Of a stretch of 64,000 nucleotides of DNA, positions 46,230-54,902 are shown one piece after another. The DNA lies in the NCBI RefSeq assembly GCF_000162475.2, contig NZ_KI391971.1, forward strand, positions 889,929 to 953,928, given 5' to 3'. Below the pieces are notes generated by a model. That model was not told where the DNA came from. It saw nothing but the letters and a program-made list of their open reading frames with translations, and made no database searches. A program made the translations under genes and the position numbers. Within the stretch, counting starts at the first letter, position 1, and each line of letters begins with the position of its first letter. The DNA is from Granulicatella elegans ATCC 700633. Lineage in GTDB: Bacteria > Bacillota > Bacilli > Lactobacillales > Aerococcaceae.

Positions 46230-47525
46230 CTAGTCAAGTCCAACTCTGTGGAAAATTTCATCAACTTGTCGAATATGATAGTGATAATCAAAGGCATCAT
46301 TCAATTCTTCTGTACCTAAATATGACATAATTTCTTCGTGGTTTTCAATAATTTCTCTAAATGAACGTTGTTCATCCCACGCCAATGCTGTACATGGTTG
46401 TACTAAGTCATAAGCTTTTTCACGGCTTAATCCTTTATCAATTAATTTCAATAGAACACGTTGGCTATAAATTAATCCAAATGTTGCATCCATATTTTTA
46501 AGCATACGGTCAGGAAATACCGTTAAGTTTTTAACAATATTACCAAAACGATTTAACATATAATTTAGTAAAATTGTGCTATCTGGAATAATAATACGTT
46601 CTGCTGAAGAATGAGAAATATCTCTTTCATGCCATAAATTGACATTTTCATACGCTGTTACCATATGTCCACGAATCACTCTTGATAAGCCAGCCATATT
46701 TTCTGAACCAATTGGATTTCTCTTATGTGGCATTGCGGAAGAACCTTTTTGACCTTTTGCAAAAAATTCTTCTACCTCACGTGTTTCTGATTTTTGTAAA
46801 CCACGAATTTCAGTGGCAAATTTTTCAATACTAGTTGCAATTAAAGCAATCGTTGAAATATAATCCGCATGTAAATCTCTCGATAAGATTTGTGTTGAAA
46901 TTTCTTGAGGACGAATTTGTAACTGACCACATACATAGGCTTCTACAGAAGTTGGAATATTGGCAAAAGTTCCAACGGCTCCACTAATTTTTCCAGCTTC
47001 AACACCTTGAGCAGCACGTTCAAATCGTTCGATATTACGTTTCATTTCTGAATACCATAATGCAAGCTTCAACCCAAAAGTCGTTGGCTCTGCATGTACC
47101 CCATGCGTTCTTCCCATACAGACGGTATATTTATGTTCAAGTGCTTTTTGTTGGATAATCTCTAAAAAACGTCTTAAATCTTTACGTAAAATATCATTCG
47201 CTTGTTTTAATTGATAACCATAGGCAGTATCCACAACGTCTGTACTTGTTAGACCATAATGAACCCATTTTCGTTCTTCCCCTAATGTTTTACTCACTGC
47301 ACGAGTAAAAGCTACAACGTCGTGTCTTGTTTCTTCTTCAATTTCTAAAATTCTTTCCACTGAAAAACTAGCATTGTCACGAATTTTTTGGACATCTTCT
47401 TTTGGAATTTCTCCCAACTCTGCCCAAGCTTCGCAAGCTAAAATCTCAACTTCTAACCAACAACGATAACGATTTTCATCTGACCAAATCTTAGCCATTT
47501 CCGGTCTTGTGTAACGAGTAATCAT
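46230..47525 (-). CDS. purB: Adenylosuccinate lyase
   Basis: Acts twice in purine synthesis, releasing fumarate from SAICAR and from adenylosuccinate; 431 residues. The superfamily signature is [16 protein letters not shown], with TSTDVVDTA and [18 protein letters not shown] as the other conserved regions supplying the catalytic serine and histidine. It lies 11 bases after the GNAT gene. No other purine genes are nearby. Confidence 0.97.
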   Translation of the reverse strand: MITRYTRPEMAKIWSDENRYRCWLEVEILACEAWAELGEIPKEDVQKIRDNASFSVERILEIEEETRHDVVAFTRAVSKTLGEERKWVHYGLTSTDVVDTAYGYQLKQANDILRKDLRRFLEIIQQKALEHKYTVCMGRTHGVHAEPTTFGLKLALWYSEMKRNIERFERAAQGVEAGKISGAVGTFANIPTSVEAYVCGQLQIRPQEISTQILSRDLHADYISTIALIATSIEKFATEIRGLQKSETREVEEFFAKGQKGSSAMPHKRNPIGSENMAGLSRVIRGHMVTAYENVNLWHERDISHSSAERIIIPDSTILLNYMLNRFGNIVKNLTVFPDRMLKNMDATFGLIYSQRVLLKLIDKGLSREKAYDLVQPCTALAWDEQRSFREIIENHEEIMSYLGTEELNDAFDYHYHIRQVDEIFHRVGLD

Positions 47526-47536
47526 ACAAATGCCTC

Positions 47537-47968
47537 CTATTTTAAAATCATATCCATATGTTCAATTCCAACTAGCTGATAAGGTTGTGACCAAACTTCA
47601 AAGCCTAATGATTCATAGAAGTGTTGTAAATACGTTTGTGCATGAATCATAATCGGCTGATCGACATACCATTCTTGACAAATTTCTATCGCTCTTTCCA
47701 TCAGTGCAGTTCCTTTTCCTTGTCTACGATAATCTTCATCAACAATGACACGTCCAATATGAGCTCCATCTACTTCTTGGAAAATTCGTAAATAAGCAAT
47801 CACTTTACCATTTTCATCTGATTCAAATAAATGCCACGCTCTTTTATCAATCTCATCAATTTCTTGATAATTTAATTGTTGTTCAACAATAAAGGTTTGA
47901 ATTCTTGTTTTGTAAATTTCAATGACTTCTTTTTTAGATAATTCGTCAAAATTTTTCAAGTACCACAT
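47537..47968 (-). CDS. GNAT-family N-acetyltransferase (ElaA-like)
   Basis: Protein of 143 residues. [26 protein letters not shown] is the ElaA-type N-terminal signature, and [20 protein letters not shown] contains the acetyl-CoA-binding loop; HFYESLGF is the usual C-terminal motif. The acceptor is unknown. The ATG at 47968 has GGTGA five bases upstream; a TTG upstream in frame overlaps ribF and is less likely. Confidence 0.88.
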   Translation of the reverse strand: MWYLKNFDELSKKEVIEIYKTRIQTFIVEQQLNYQEIDEIDKRAWHLFESDENGKVIAYLRIFQEVDGAHIGRVIVDEDYRRQGKGTALMERAIEICQEWYVDQPIMIHAQTYLQHFYESLGFEVWSQPYQLVGIEHMDMILK

Positions 47969-47978
47969 ATTTTCACCA

Positions 47979-48920
47979 TTATTTTTCAAAATATTTTTTT
48001 GTATTTACTTCATCTTCTTTTAATTGAGCAATTAGTGCCTCTACTCCATCGAATTTTAATTCGTCTCGTAAATAATGCAACCATTTTACTCTTACAGGCA
48101 ATTCATAAATATCTCTTTGGAAATCTAAAATATACACTTCAATCGTAATTTTCGTTACATCATTAAACGTTGGATTCACTCCAATTGAAGCCATCGCAGG
48201 ATACCACTTATCTTCTACTTGAATTTCTACAATGTAAACTCCTTTTTTCAATAAATAAGTGTCCGTTGAAACATCAATATTCGCTGTTGGAAATCCTAAT
48301 AAGGCACTTCCACGCCCAAAACCATGAACAACTTTTCCAATCATTGTATATTCATAGCCTAATAAGGCATTTGCTTCTTCAATTTGACCCGTTTCTAAAT
48401 AGTTTCGAATCGCTGTTGAACCAATTTTTTGTTTTTCTGTCTGCTGTTCAGAAATCGTAACAATTGAAAATCTTTCTTTTGCATAAGTAGGTAATAATTC
48501 CATATTAGCAATCTCTTTTTTTCCATAAGTGTAATCAAATCCAGCAACAACCGTTACAGCATTTAGCCCAACCATATATTGGTCAACAAACTCTTGAGGA
48601 CTTAATGAAGCAAATTCTTTTGTAAAATCAATAACGTAAAAAATATCTACGCCGAATTCTTCTAATAACTCTATCTTTCTTTCAAAGGGTGATAGATATT
48701 GTAATTCGTCTGGATCTGCTCCTTGGAAAATAATGGAAGGATGATGATCAAATGACATTAACGCTAATTTCACGCCTAATTCTTGAGCTTTTTCCTTTGC
48801 TTGTTGAATCACTTCCTGGTGCCCTAAATGAATTCCATCAAAAAATCCAAGTGCCAACACTATCGGCTCTTGAACAATTTGAGAAGGCTCATAAGGATGG
48901 GTGATTTTTATAATTTGCAT
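47979..48920 (-). CDS. ribF: Bifunctional riboflavin kinase/FAD synthetase
   Basis: Makes FMN and FAD from riboflavin; 313 residues. The N-terminal nucleotidyltransferase domain shows ALGFFDGIHLGHQEVI and the C-terminal kinase domain GFGRGSALLGFPTANI followed by YPAMASIGVNPTF. The order truB-ribF is common in Firmicutes; truB lies 15 bases upstream. No FMN riboswitch is seen. Confidence 0.96.
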   Translation of the reverse strand: MQIIKITHPYEPSQIVQEPIVLALGFFDGIHLGHQEVIQQAKEKAQELGVKLALMSFDHHPSIIFQGADPDELQYLSPFERKIELLEEFGVDIFYVIDFTKEFASLSPQEFVDQYMVGLNAVTVVAGFDYTYGKKEIANMELLPTYAKERFSIVTISEQQTEKQKIGSTAIRNYLETGQIEEANALLGYEYTMIGKVVHGFGRGSALLGFPTANIDVSTDTYLLKKGVYIVEIQVEDKWYPAMASIGVNPTFNDVTKITIEVYILDFQRDIYELPVRVKWLHYLRDELKFDGVEALIAQLKEDEVNTKKYFEK

Positions 48921-48935
48921 GTTATCTCTCTTTCC

Positions 48936-49838
48936 TTAAAACATTTTAATCGGTTTTAATAGTCCTTTTTTCTCAGGATGAGGTCCGTATAAGGCTATTA
49001 ATTCACCTTCAATATAAAAAGTTGAAGGTTCTATCACTTGAGGTAATTCTTTAGTAGTTAAAATGGCACCATTTTTCACTTTTGTCATAAATTCCTCACT
49101 AATATCCACTCTAGGGTATGTACGAAACACTTCTTCTAAAGGTCGAAGAATCGATTCTGCTTGCTTTTGTTCCACTAAAGCTTCTAATTGTGATAAGGTC
49201 ACACATTGTTCTGACATAAATGGTCCACTTTTAATACGAGTTAACTGCGACATATGAGAAGGTACTCCTAGTTTTTCTCCTAAATCAACAGCTAATGTAC
49301 GAACATAAGTCCCTTTACTGCAACTCACTTCAAAAGTCCATTTTTGTGTTTTCGTCACTTCATCATATTTAGGAGTCGAAGTTCGTTTAAACTCGTAGAT
49401 ATTAACTTTTCTTTCTGGACGTTCAACAACTTCTCCTTTTCGAGCATATTCGTACAGTCTTTTACCATTAACTTTCACAGCAGAATACATTGGAGGAATT
49501 TGAGTAATTTCTCCAATGAAAGTTTCCATCATGGAATCAATTTCTTCTGTTGTAAATGGAGTCATAATCGCTTCTTGTTTCACGATTTCTCCATGAGCAT
49601 CTTCTGTTTCAGTCGCAATGCCTAAACAAATCTCTCCTTGATAGACTTTATTGGATTCTAATAAATACTCTACCACTTTTGTTGCTTTTCCAACACAAAT
49701 TGGTAAAACGCCATCTACTTCTGGATCTAATGTACCTGAATGCCCTACTTTTTTCGTTTGTAATAAGCGTCTAACTTTAAAGACACAGTCGAATGAAGTC
49801 ATTCCTTTTTCTTTCCATAGTGGTAAAATTCCGTCCAT
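48936..49838 (-). CDS. truB: tRNA pseudouridine(55) synthase
   Basis: Forms pseudouridine 55 in the T-loop of tRNAs; 300 residues. The catalytic aspartate is in GHSGTLDPEVDGVLPI; KEKGMTSFD, PPMYSAVKVNGKRLYEYARKG and CSKGTYVRTLAVDLGEKLG are conserved TruB motifs. It is the first gene of the truB-ribF-GNAT-purB-efp run and diverges from degV. Confidence 0.96.
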   Translation of the reverse strand: MDGILPLWKEKGMTSFDCVFKVRRLLQTKKVGHSGTLDPEVDGVLPICVGKATKVVEYLLESNKVYQGEICLGIATETEDAHGEIVKQEAIMTPFTTEEIDSMMETFIGEITQIPPMYSAVKVNGKRLYEYARKGEVVERPERKVNIYEFKRTSTPKYDEVTKTQKWTFEVSCSKGTYVRTLAVDLGEKLGVPSHMSQLTRIKSGPFMSEQCVTLSQLEALVEQKQAESILRPLEEVFRTYPRVDISEEFMTKVKNGAILTTKELPQVIEPSTFYIEGELIALYGPHPEKKGLLKPIKMF

Positions 49839-49861
49839 TGATTTCTTCCTTTTTCAATAAA

Positions 49862-50010
49862 TTTAACTTAATAACTTATCATATTTTATCACAGATTTAC
49901 TTAAAAAAAAACAAATCCTATGCTAGAACCATTCACTATCCTTAGTAAAAAATATTAATGCTAGGTGTTTTGTAAAAAAATATGATATGATAGAAATACA
50001 TTAAGTTAAA
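49862..50010. promoter_or_regulatory. Divergent truB/degV control region with mirrored sequence
   Basis: TTTAACTTAAT followed after a few bases by TATCATAT occurs near the truB start, and its inverse (ATATGATA..ATTAAGTTAAA) near the degV start. Both contain TATGAT suited as a -10 box for the gene it faces. Clear -35 boxes are not seen. Confidence 0.4.
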
Positions 50011-50022
50011 AGGAGTGACAAC

Positions 50023-50868
50023 ATGTCTCGTATAATCATAGTGACAGATTCAACTGCTGATTTAACCGAACAAGAAATCCAAGATTTCAATATTCATGTA
50101 GTTCCATTAAATATTACCATTCAAGAGGAACATTATTTAGACGGTGAAACTATTACAAAAGAAGAATTCAAAAATAAAATGATTGCAAGTTCTGAATTAC
50201 CAATGACTGCTCAACCTTCTATTGGTCGTTTTGTAGAACTGTATGATGAATTAGGAAAAGACGGTTCTGAAATTATTTCGATTCACTTGATGAATTCAAT
50301 TAGTGGAACTGTAAATGCTGCAAGACAAGCAGCAGATATTACAGAATCAACTGTAACAGTTGTTGATTCAGACTTTACTTCTCGTTCAATGGGGATTATT
50401 GTTCGTGAAGCTGCGAATGCTGCCAAAGAAGGCAAAAGTGCTGAAGAAGTTTTAGAAGTTATTGAAAGTACTCGTCAACGTACGAAATTATATTTAACAG
50501 TTTTAAATTTGGATAATTTAATTAAGGGTGGCCGTATTAGTCGTGTCATGGGAGCTTTCTCGAATTTATTAAACATTAAACTATTTTTAGAAGTCATCAA
50601 TGGTAAAATTGAGATTGTTCAAAAAGGGAGAGGTCTAAAGTCTCTTCAGAAGAAATATGATGAAGTTTTTGAGGAAATGAAAGCTTGCCCTAATGGGATT
50701 CAAGAAATTGGGATTATGCATGCTGGATTGAATGAGTTTAATCAATCTCAAATCGATACTTTACGTGAGTTATTCCCAGACGCTAAACTTACAATTGTAA
50801 TGACTTCACCAATTATTATGAGCCATACAGGCATAGATGCAATGGCGGTTACTTACCTAGAAAAATAA
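50023..50868 (+). CDS. DegV family (FakB-like) fatty acid-binding protein
   Basis: Protein of 281 residues with TDSTADLTEQE, MTAQPSIGRFVELY, SIHLMNSISGT, GGRISRVMG and the C-terminal SHTGIDAMAVTYL, all typical of DegV proteins. FakB-type members carry fatty acids for phosphorylation by FakA. AAGGAG lies about eight bases before the ATG. Repeat copy E13 follows the stop codon. Confidence 0.92.
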   Translation: MSRIIIVTDSTADLTEQEIQDFNIHVVPLNITIQEEHYLDGETITKEEFKNKMIASSELPMTAQPSIGRFVELYDELGKDGSEIISIHLMNSISGTVNAARQAADITESTVTVVDSDFTSRSMGIIVREAANAAKEGKSAEEVLEVIESTRQRTKLYLTVLNLDNLIKGGRISRVMGAFSNLLNIKLFLEVINGKIEIVQKGRGLKSLQKKYDEVFEEMKACPNGIQEIGIMHAGLNEFNQSQIDTLRELFPDAKLTIVMTSPIIMSHTGIDAMAVTYLEK

Positions 50869-50878
50869 TTCTTTAATA

Positions 50879-51008
50879 GACTTCCTTTTTATAGTAGTAT
50901 TAGGACGGCAGCAGACCTACGGTCTCATGCCTAAATTTTGAGCCTAGGTCTCAAAATTTCCTGAAATATAAGCCTTCGCTTATATTTCCCATACTACTAT
51001 AGGAAGTC
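50879..51008 (+). repeat. Structured repeat copy E13 (complete form, terminator)
   Basis: Outer stem GACTTCC..ATAGTAGTAT with ATACTACTATAGGAAGTC followed by TTTTTT, ten bases after degV. P1b AGG/CCT, P2 base helix GGCA/TGCC, P3 AAATTTTGAG/CTCAAAATTT, P4 GAAATATAAGC/GCTTATATTTC. Confidence 0.88.
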
Positions 51009-51264
51009 TTTTTTGGTGGGCATAACACTAAACTTTTTTGTACTTCTTATATGCCTAAATTTTGAGCCTTTGGTCTCAAAATTTCCTGAAATATAAGCCT
51101 TGGCTTATATTTCCCATACTACTATAGGAAGTCTTTTTTGGTGAGCATAACTCTAAACATGTTTTGTACTTCTTATATGCCTAAATTTTGATCCTGGGTC
51201 TCAAAATTTCCTGAAATATAAGCCTTGGCTTATATTTCCCATACTACTATAGGAAGTCTTTTTT
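50927..51264 (+). repeat. Tandem triplication of the 3' half of a structured repeat
   Basis: The segment from ATGCCTAAATTTTGA through P3, P4, the 3' outer arm and TTTTTT occurs three times, starting near 50927, 51051 and 51177 (periods 124 and 126). The second and third units lack P2 and a 5' outer arm, and are joined by spacers related to GGTGGGCATAACACTAAAC. Each ends in GGAAGTCTTTTTT. Confidence 0.9.
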
Positions 51265-51273
51265 CAAATAAAT

Positions 51274-51320
51274 AAGACAAACATCTTCTTAGGTTTTCCT
51301 AAGTTGATGTTTGTCTTTTA
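51274..51320. terminator. Bidirectional terminator at the end of the DUF819 gene
   Basis: AAGACAAACATC and GATGTTTGTCTT form the outer stem, with an inner CTTAGG/CCTAAG pairing; TTATTT runs flank it. Confidence 0.8.
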
Positions 51321-51322
51321 TT

Positions 51323-52474
51323 TTACATGAGTAAGTTTCCTACTAATATTCCGATATAGGTTCCTAATATATATCCTAATGTTCCTACTAGCATGGTTGG
51401 TGCTACGAAGCGATGCCAGCCTTTTGATACTGCCATGGCTGCTGCTGTTGTTGGACCTCCAATGTTTGCATTTGATGCTAAAATAGCTTCTTCAATGGTA
51501 AATCCAAATACTTTTGCCCCCAAGAATGTCACGAACATATTTACAAAGACCATAATGGCACAGAATACTAAAAGTAATGGAGATTTCGCAATAATCGCTT
51601 CAATTGAAGCAGGAATTCCAATTACGACAAAGAATAAATAAATTAAGAAAGTTCCAATTTCATTTGCTCCATGAATTTTCTTGAAAAATGAAGAAAAAAT
51701 TGTTGAAGCTGCAACTGTTAAAGTTGTTAGAATCAAATATTTATTAGAAATAAATTGAATCACACTATTTTGTCCAAGAGTCGCAATTCCTTTTGATAAA
51801 CTAAAGCTTACCGTTACAATCACTACTGCAATCGCAAATACAAAGGCAATATCTTGTAACGTTACTACTGTTTTTGAATGATATTGTTTAGAGTCTTCTA
51901 ATTCTTCATTTGAATAAGCAGATTTAAAATGTTTTTTGAAAAATGCCATAGATGGAATCATTAATAAAATTAAGAAATAAAATACCATTAATAAATTATC
52001 CGCCACAGTAGCTGCAGAAATTAATTCTTTTGGAATATCAAATGCAGAAGCAACTGCCACAAAGTTAACACCACCACCGATATAACTTCCAACCATCATT
52101 CCGGCAATATGATTCAATACGGGAATTAATTTTCCTAAGAAGGCATATCCTACTAAAGCCCCCAATATAGTTCCAACAGAACTAATTAAGAAAATCATTA
52201 ATAGACGTCCACTTTCTTTCCAAATTTGTTTTAAATCACATGTGAATAACAACATCGGAATCGCTAATGGAACTACAATATCCCATACTTGATCATAAAC
52301 AGGAGATTCAACAGGAATGATGCCAACATTACTTAATGTAGCTGCTGCTAATAAACCAATAATGGGACCACTAATTTTCGATGCCCACTCATAATGATTT
52401 TCTAAATAAATACTTGCTGTTGCAATGACGATAATAATGGACCAAAGAATCCAAGTCTCATTTGCAGAAATCAT
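51323..52474 (-). CDS. DUF819 family membrane transporter (YjcL-like)
   Basis: Integral membrane protein of 383 residues with about ten to eleven segments. Conserved family parts include GLLAAATLSNVGIIP, VPLAIPMLLFTCDLKQIWKE, MMVGSYIGGGVNFVAVASAF, AATVADNLLMVFYF and LASNANIGGPTTAAAMAVSKGWH, a two-fold repeated transporter architecture. The substrate is unknown. It is preceded by an extended -10 promoter. Confidence 0.9.
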   Translation of the reverse strand: MISANETWILWSIIIVIATASIYLENHYEWASKISGPIIGLLAAATLSNVGIIPVESPVYDQVWDIVVPLAIPMLLFTCDLKQIWKESGRLLMIFLISSVGTILGALVGYAFLGKLIPVLNHIAGMMVGSYIGGGVNFVAVASAFDIPKELISAATVADNLLMVFYFLILLMIPSMAFFKKHFKSAYSNEELEDSKQYHSKTVVTLQDIAFVFAIAVVIVTVSFSLSKGIATLGQNSVIQFISNKYLILTTLTVAASTIFSSFFKKIHGANEIGTFLIYLFFVVIGIPASIEAIIAKSPLLLVFCAIMVFVNMFVTFLGAKVFGFTIEEAILASNANIGGPTTAAAMAVSKGWHRFVAPTMLVGTLGYILGTYIGILVGNLLM

Positions 52475-52501
52475 AACACACCTCTTTTATTCATAGTGTT
52501 T

Positions 52502-52512
52502 TTATTATACCA
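52502..52512 (-). promoter_or_regulatory. Extended -10 promoter of the DUF819 gene
   Basis: On the minus strand TGGTATAAT (TATAAT at 52504-52509) forms an extended -10 box about 30 bases before the start codon; the -35 region is weak. Confidence 0.55.
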
Positions 52513-52558
52513 CAGTTAGAAAATTTTTCACGAAGTTATTTCAATAAATAAAAGCAGG

Positions 52559-52699
52559 AAAAATATTTTTCTATAGTAATATAGGACGCCAGTAGCCCCC
52601 TATGGGGTCTCTTGGCTAAAATTTGAGCCACGGTCTCAAATTTCCCTAGTAAAAGTAGCCAAATGGCTACTTTTACGCATATTACTATAGAAATTTTTG
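52559..52699 (+). repeat. Structured repeat copy E14 (complete form)
   Basis: Outer stem TTTCTATAGTAATAT with ATATTACTATAGAAA. P1b AGG/CCT, P2 base helix GCCA/TGGC with stem CCCC/GGGG, P3 AAATTTGAG/CTCAAATTT, and P4 GTAAAAGTAGCC/GGCTACTTTTAC. Confidence 0.85.
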
Positions 52700-52755
52700 T
52701 TTCTTTTTATCTTAAGAACTAATTCTTCTTAGTACAAAACGTAAAAAATTATAAT

Positions 52756-52866
52756 AAAAAATTACTCTCCGTAGTAGCTCAAGTAATGGAATCCTTTATC
52801 AGGATTCCATTACGGGAAAAATTGAGACCTTAGGCTAAATTTTTAGCAATGAGACTCACAAAAGCG
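52756..52866 (-). repeat. Structured repeat copy E15, left part (split by an IS)
   Basis: Contains one outer arm (CTCTCCGTAGTAGCT), P4 (GTAATGGAATCCT/AGGATTCCATTAC), P3 and one side of P2 up to GACTCACAAAAGCG, where the IS begins. The other part is at 54456-54501. Confidence 0.85.
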
Positions 52867-52922
52867 TGTACCGACCCCAAAAAGTTGGACCAAAAATCTA
52901 ACTTTTGGAGGTCGGTATTTTT

Positions 52923-53492
52923 ATGGCTAAATATGACTTTGAATTTAAGAAGAAAGTTGTGGAAGCATATCTTCGTGGAGAAGGTGGCTATCAAATTTTA
53001 AGTAAAAAATTTGGTTTAAAATCCACTAGACAAATTGGTTATTGGGTAAAAGCCTATAATGAGTTTGGCAATGAAGGATTAAAAGTTTTAGAGAATGGAC
53101 GTGTATACCCTTTTGAATTGAAACTATTAGTGGTAGAATCTTACCTAAAGGGAAATGGTTCATATAGTGTATTAGGGTTAAAATATGGAATTTTAAATCA
53201 TGGGGTCATCGGATCTTGGGTTAAAAAATATAAAAAAGATGGCCCTGAAGCTTTGAAAAACCCTCAGGAAGGTAGGGAATATACTGTGGAATTTCACAAA
53301 AAACATCCAATAAAATCAAAAAAACAAAAGAAAATAACTGAAGAAGAATTTAAAAGAATAGAAGAAGAAAATTATCATCTAAGGATGGAAAATGACTTTT
53401 TAAAAGCAATGCGGAGACTGAATTTAGAGGACGAAGCAAGAACGAAAGAACGGCTAAAGTCATTGACAGTCTCCGAGAAAAATACAAATTAA
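52923..53492 (+). CDS. IS3-family transposase OrfA
   Basis: DNA-binding part of the transposase, 189 residues. Two successive helix-turn-helix units (FKKKVVEAYLRGEGGYQILS and LKLLVVESYLKGNGSYSVLG) are followed by a leucine-zipper-like stretch (ITEEEFKRIEEENYHLRMEN). The ATG at 52923 has GGAGG upstream within the IS end. The frame of OrfB lies at -1 and is open from 53396, just after a stop codon at 53393. A T-TTA-AAA sequence at 53399-53405 is a possible slippery site for making the OrfAB fusion. Confidence 0.92.
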   Translation: MAKYDFEFKKKVVEAYLRGEGGYQILSKKFGLKSTRQIGYWVKAYNEFGNEGLKVLENGRVYPFELKLLVVESYLKGNGSYSVLGLKYGILNHGVIGSWVKKYKKDGPEALKNPQEGREYTVEFHKKHPIKSKKQKKITEEEFKRIEEENYHLRMENDFLKAMRRLNLEDEARTKERLKSLTVSEKNTN

Positions 53493-53515
53493 AAGATCTT
53501 TTAGAGTATGTAGGT

Positions 53516-54331
53516 ATGGCTAAATCAACTTTTATGTATTGGCAGAAACGTTTTAATAGAGAACATCCAGATAAAGATATGGAAGAAAAAATACTTGAAA
53601 TTCGTAGTGTGTATAAGGATTATGGTTATAGAAGGATACATGCAACACTTCGTAATCAAGGATATTCTATTAATAAAAAGAAAGTTCAACGTATTATTCA
53701 AAAATTAAAACTACAAGTAACATCTTTTACACGTAAAAGTAGAAAATATAATTCTTATCAAGGTACAATTGGAGTTATTGCGCCTAATAGAATTAAGAGA
53801 AGATTTCATACTTCTATTCCACATCAAAAAATCACAACAGATACAACAGAATTCAAGTATTATGAAGTAGATGAAAGAGGAAATAGAACACTCCATAAAT
53901 TGTATTTAGATCCATTTATGGATATGTTTAACAATGAAATCTTAAGTTATAATATTACAAAACATCCTTCCGTAAAAAATATTCTGGATGTATTAGACAG
54001 AACAATAAAAATAACATCAGATTGTATTTATAGAAGAACCTTTCATTCTGATCAAGGATGGGCTTATCAATTAAAAGAATATTCTTCTAGATTAAAGGAT
54101 GGACAAATATTTCAAAGTATGTCCAGAAAAGGAACATGCTTAGATAATTCTATAATGGAGAATTTTTTCAGCTTGCTTAAGCAAGAAGTTTATTATGGCA
54201 GAATATTTTATAGTTATGAAGAATTAAAAAATGAAATTGAACGATTTATTAAATACTATAATGAAGATCGTATTAAAGAAAAATTGGGATGGATGAGTCC
54301 TGTACAATATAGAATACATCGTTTAGTATAG
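53516..54331 (+). CDS. IS3-family transposase OrfB (DDE integrase domain)
   Basis: Catalytic part, at least 271 residues from the first ATG, and longer if made by frameshift from OrfA (VIDSLREKYKLKDLLEYVG is encoded upstream in frame). The HTH_21-like region is VYKDYGYRRIHATLRNQGY. The DDE residues are D in TTDTTEF, D in FHSDQGW and E in NSIMENFFSLLKQE. No disruption is seen. Confidence 0.92.
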   Translation: MAKSTFMYWQKRFNREHPDKDMEEKILEIRSVYKDYGYRRIHATLRNQGYSINKKKVQRIIQKLKLQVTSFTRKSRKYNSYQGTIGVIAPNRIKRRFHTSIPHQKITTDTTEFKYYEVDERGNRTLHKLYLDPFMDMFNNEILSYNITKHPSVKNILDVLDRTIKITSDCIYRRTFHSDQGWAYQLKEYSSRLKDGQIFQSMSRKGTCLDNSIMENFFSLLKQEVYYGRIFYSYEELKNEIERFIKYYNEDRIKEKLGWMSPVQYRIHRLV

Positions 54332-54455
54332 AGAAAAAAACGCCAAAAATTGGAGCGAACCCCCTAGGGGGTTATTCATACATTTTATTTTAAGAATCGA
54401 AAAAAGAGACGACTAAAGTCGTCTCAAAAAAGTCTAACTTTTTGGGGTCACTACA

Positions 54456-54501
54456 GCGAGGCTGCTTGCGTCCCTAGCTACTACAGAGAGTTTCTTTTTT
54501 T
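54456..54501 (-). repeat. Structured repeat copy E15, right part
   Basis: GCGAGGCTGCTTGCGTCCC and the outer arm AGCTACTACAGAGAG complete the copy started at 52756; P2 base helix is GCAA/TTGC and P1b GGG/CCC across the IS. Confidence 0.85.
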
Positions 54502-54506
54502 ATTAA

Positions 54507-54866
54507 TTAACGTTGTTCGTCTTCTTGTTGGATACTCTTCAACAATTCTTCGATATGGTTTCCATAATCAACAGACTCATCACGTTTAAAAATTAATTCA
54601 GGCGTTTTATAGAGAGATAAACGTTTCCCTAATTCACGACGAATTAAACCTTTAGATTTTTCCAATCCACGCTCAGTTGCTTGGCGCTCACTCGCTAAAG
54701 TTTGTAAAGTTGTATAATAAACCGTCGCAATTTGTAAATCGCCCGTTACATCTACCTCAGTAATCGTAATTTCTTGCACACGAGGATCACGAACTTTTTT
54801 TGACAAAATATCATTCACTTCTCTCAAAATCTCTTGAGAAACACGTCCAACACGGAAATTCGCCAT
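54507..54866 (-). CDS. rbfA: 30S ribosome-binding factor A
   Basis: Ribosome maturation factor of 119 residues with a KH-type fold: FRVGRVSQEILREVNDIL, VTGDLQIATVYYTTL, LRRE-like LIRRELGKRLSLYKTPELIF. The ATG at 54866 has AGAGGAG six bases upstream; a start seven codons earlier lacks one. It is the last gene of the rimP-nusA-infB operon. Confidence 0.95.
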   Translation of the reverse strand: MANFRVGRVSQEILREVNDILSKKVRDPRVQEITITEVDVTGDLQIATVYYTTLQTLASERQATERGLEKSKGLIRRELGKRLSLYKTPELIFKRDESVDYGNHIEELLKSIQQEDEQR

Positions 54867-54902
54867 TTGATACTCTCCTCTCTTCATTCCATCATTTAAC
54901 GA

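Larger units (their letters stand above)
52867..54455 (+). mobile_element. IS3-family (IS150-group-like) insertion sequence, complete
   Basis: A 1,589-bp element. The ends are TGTACCGACCCCAAAAAGTT and the inverse of TGTAGTGACCCCAAAAAGTT, beginning with TG and ending with CA as in the IS3 family. A 3-bp target duplication GCG is seen at 52864-52866 and 54456-54458. It holds two overlapping transposase frames, both apparently intact. Near-perfect ends and frames suggest a recent insertion. Confidence 0.93.
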
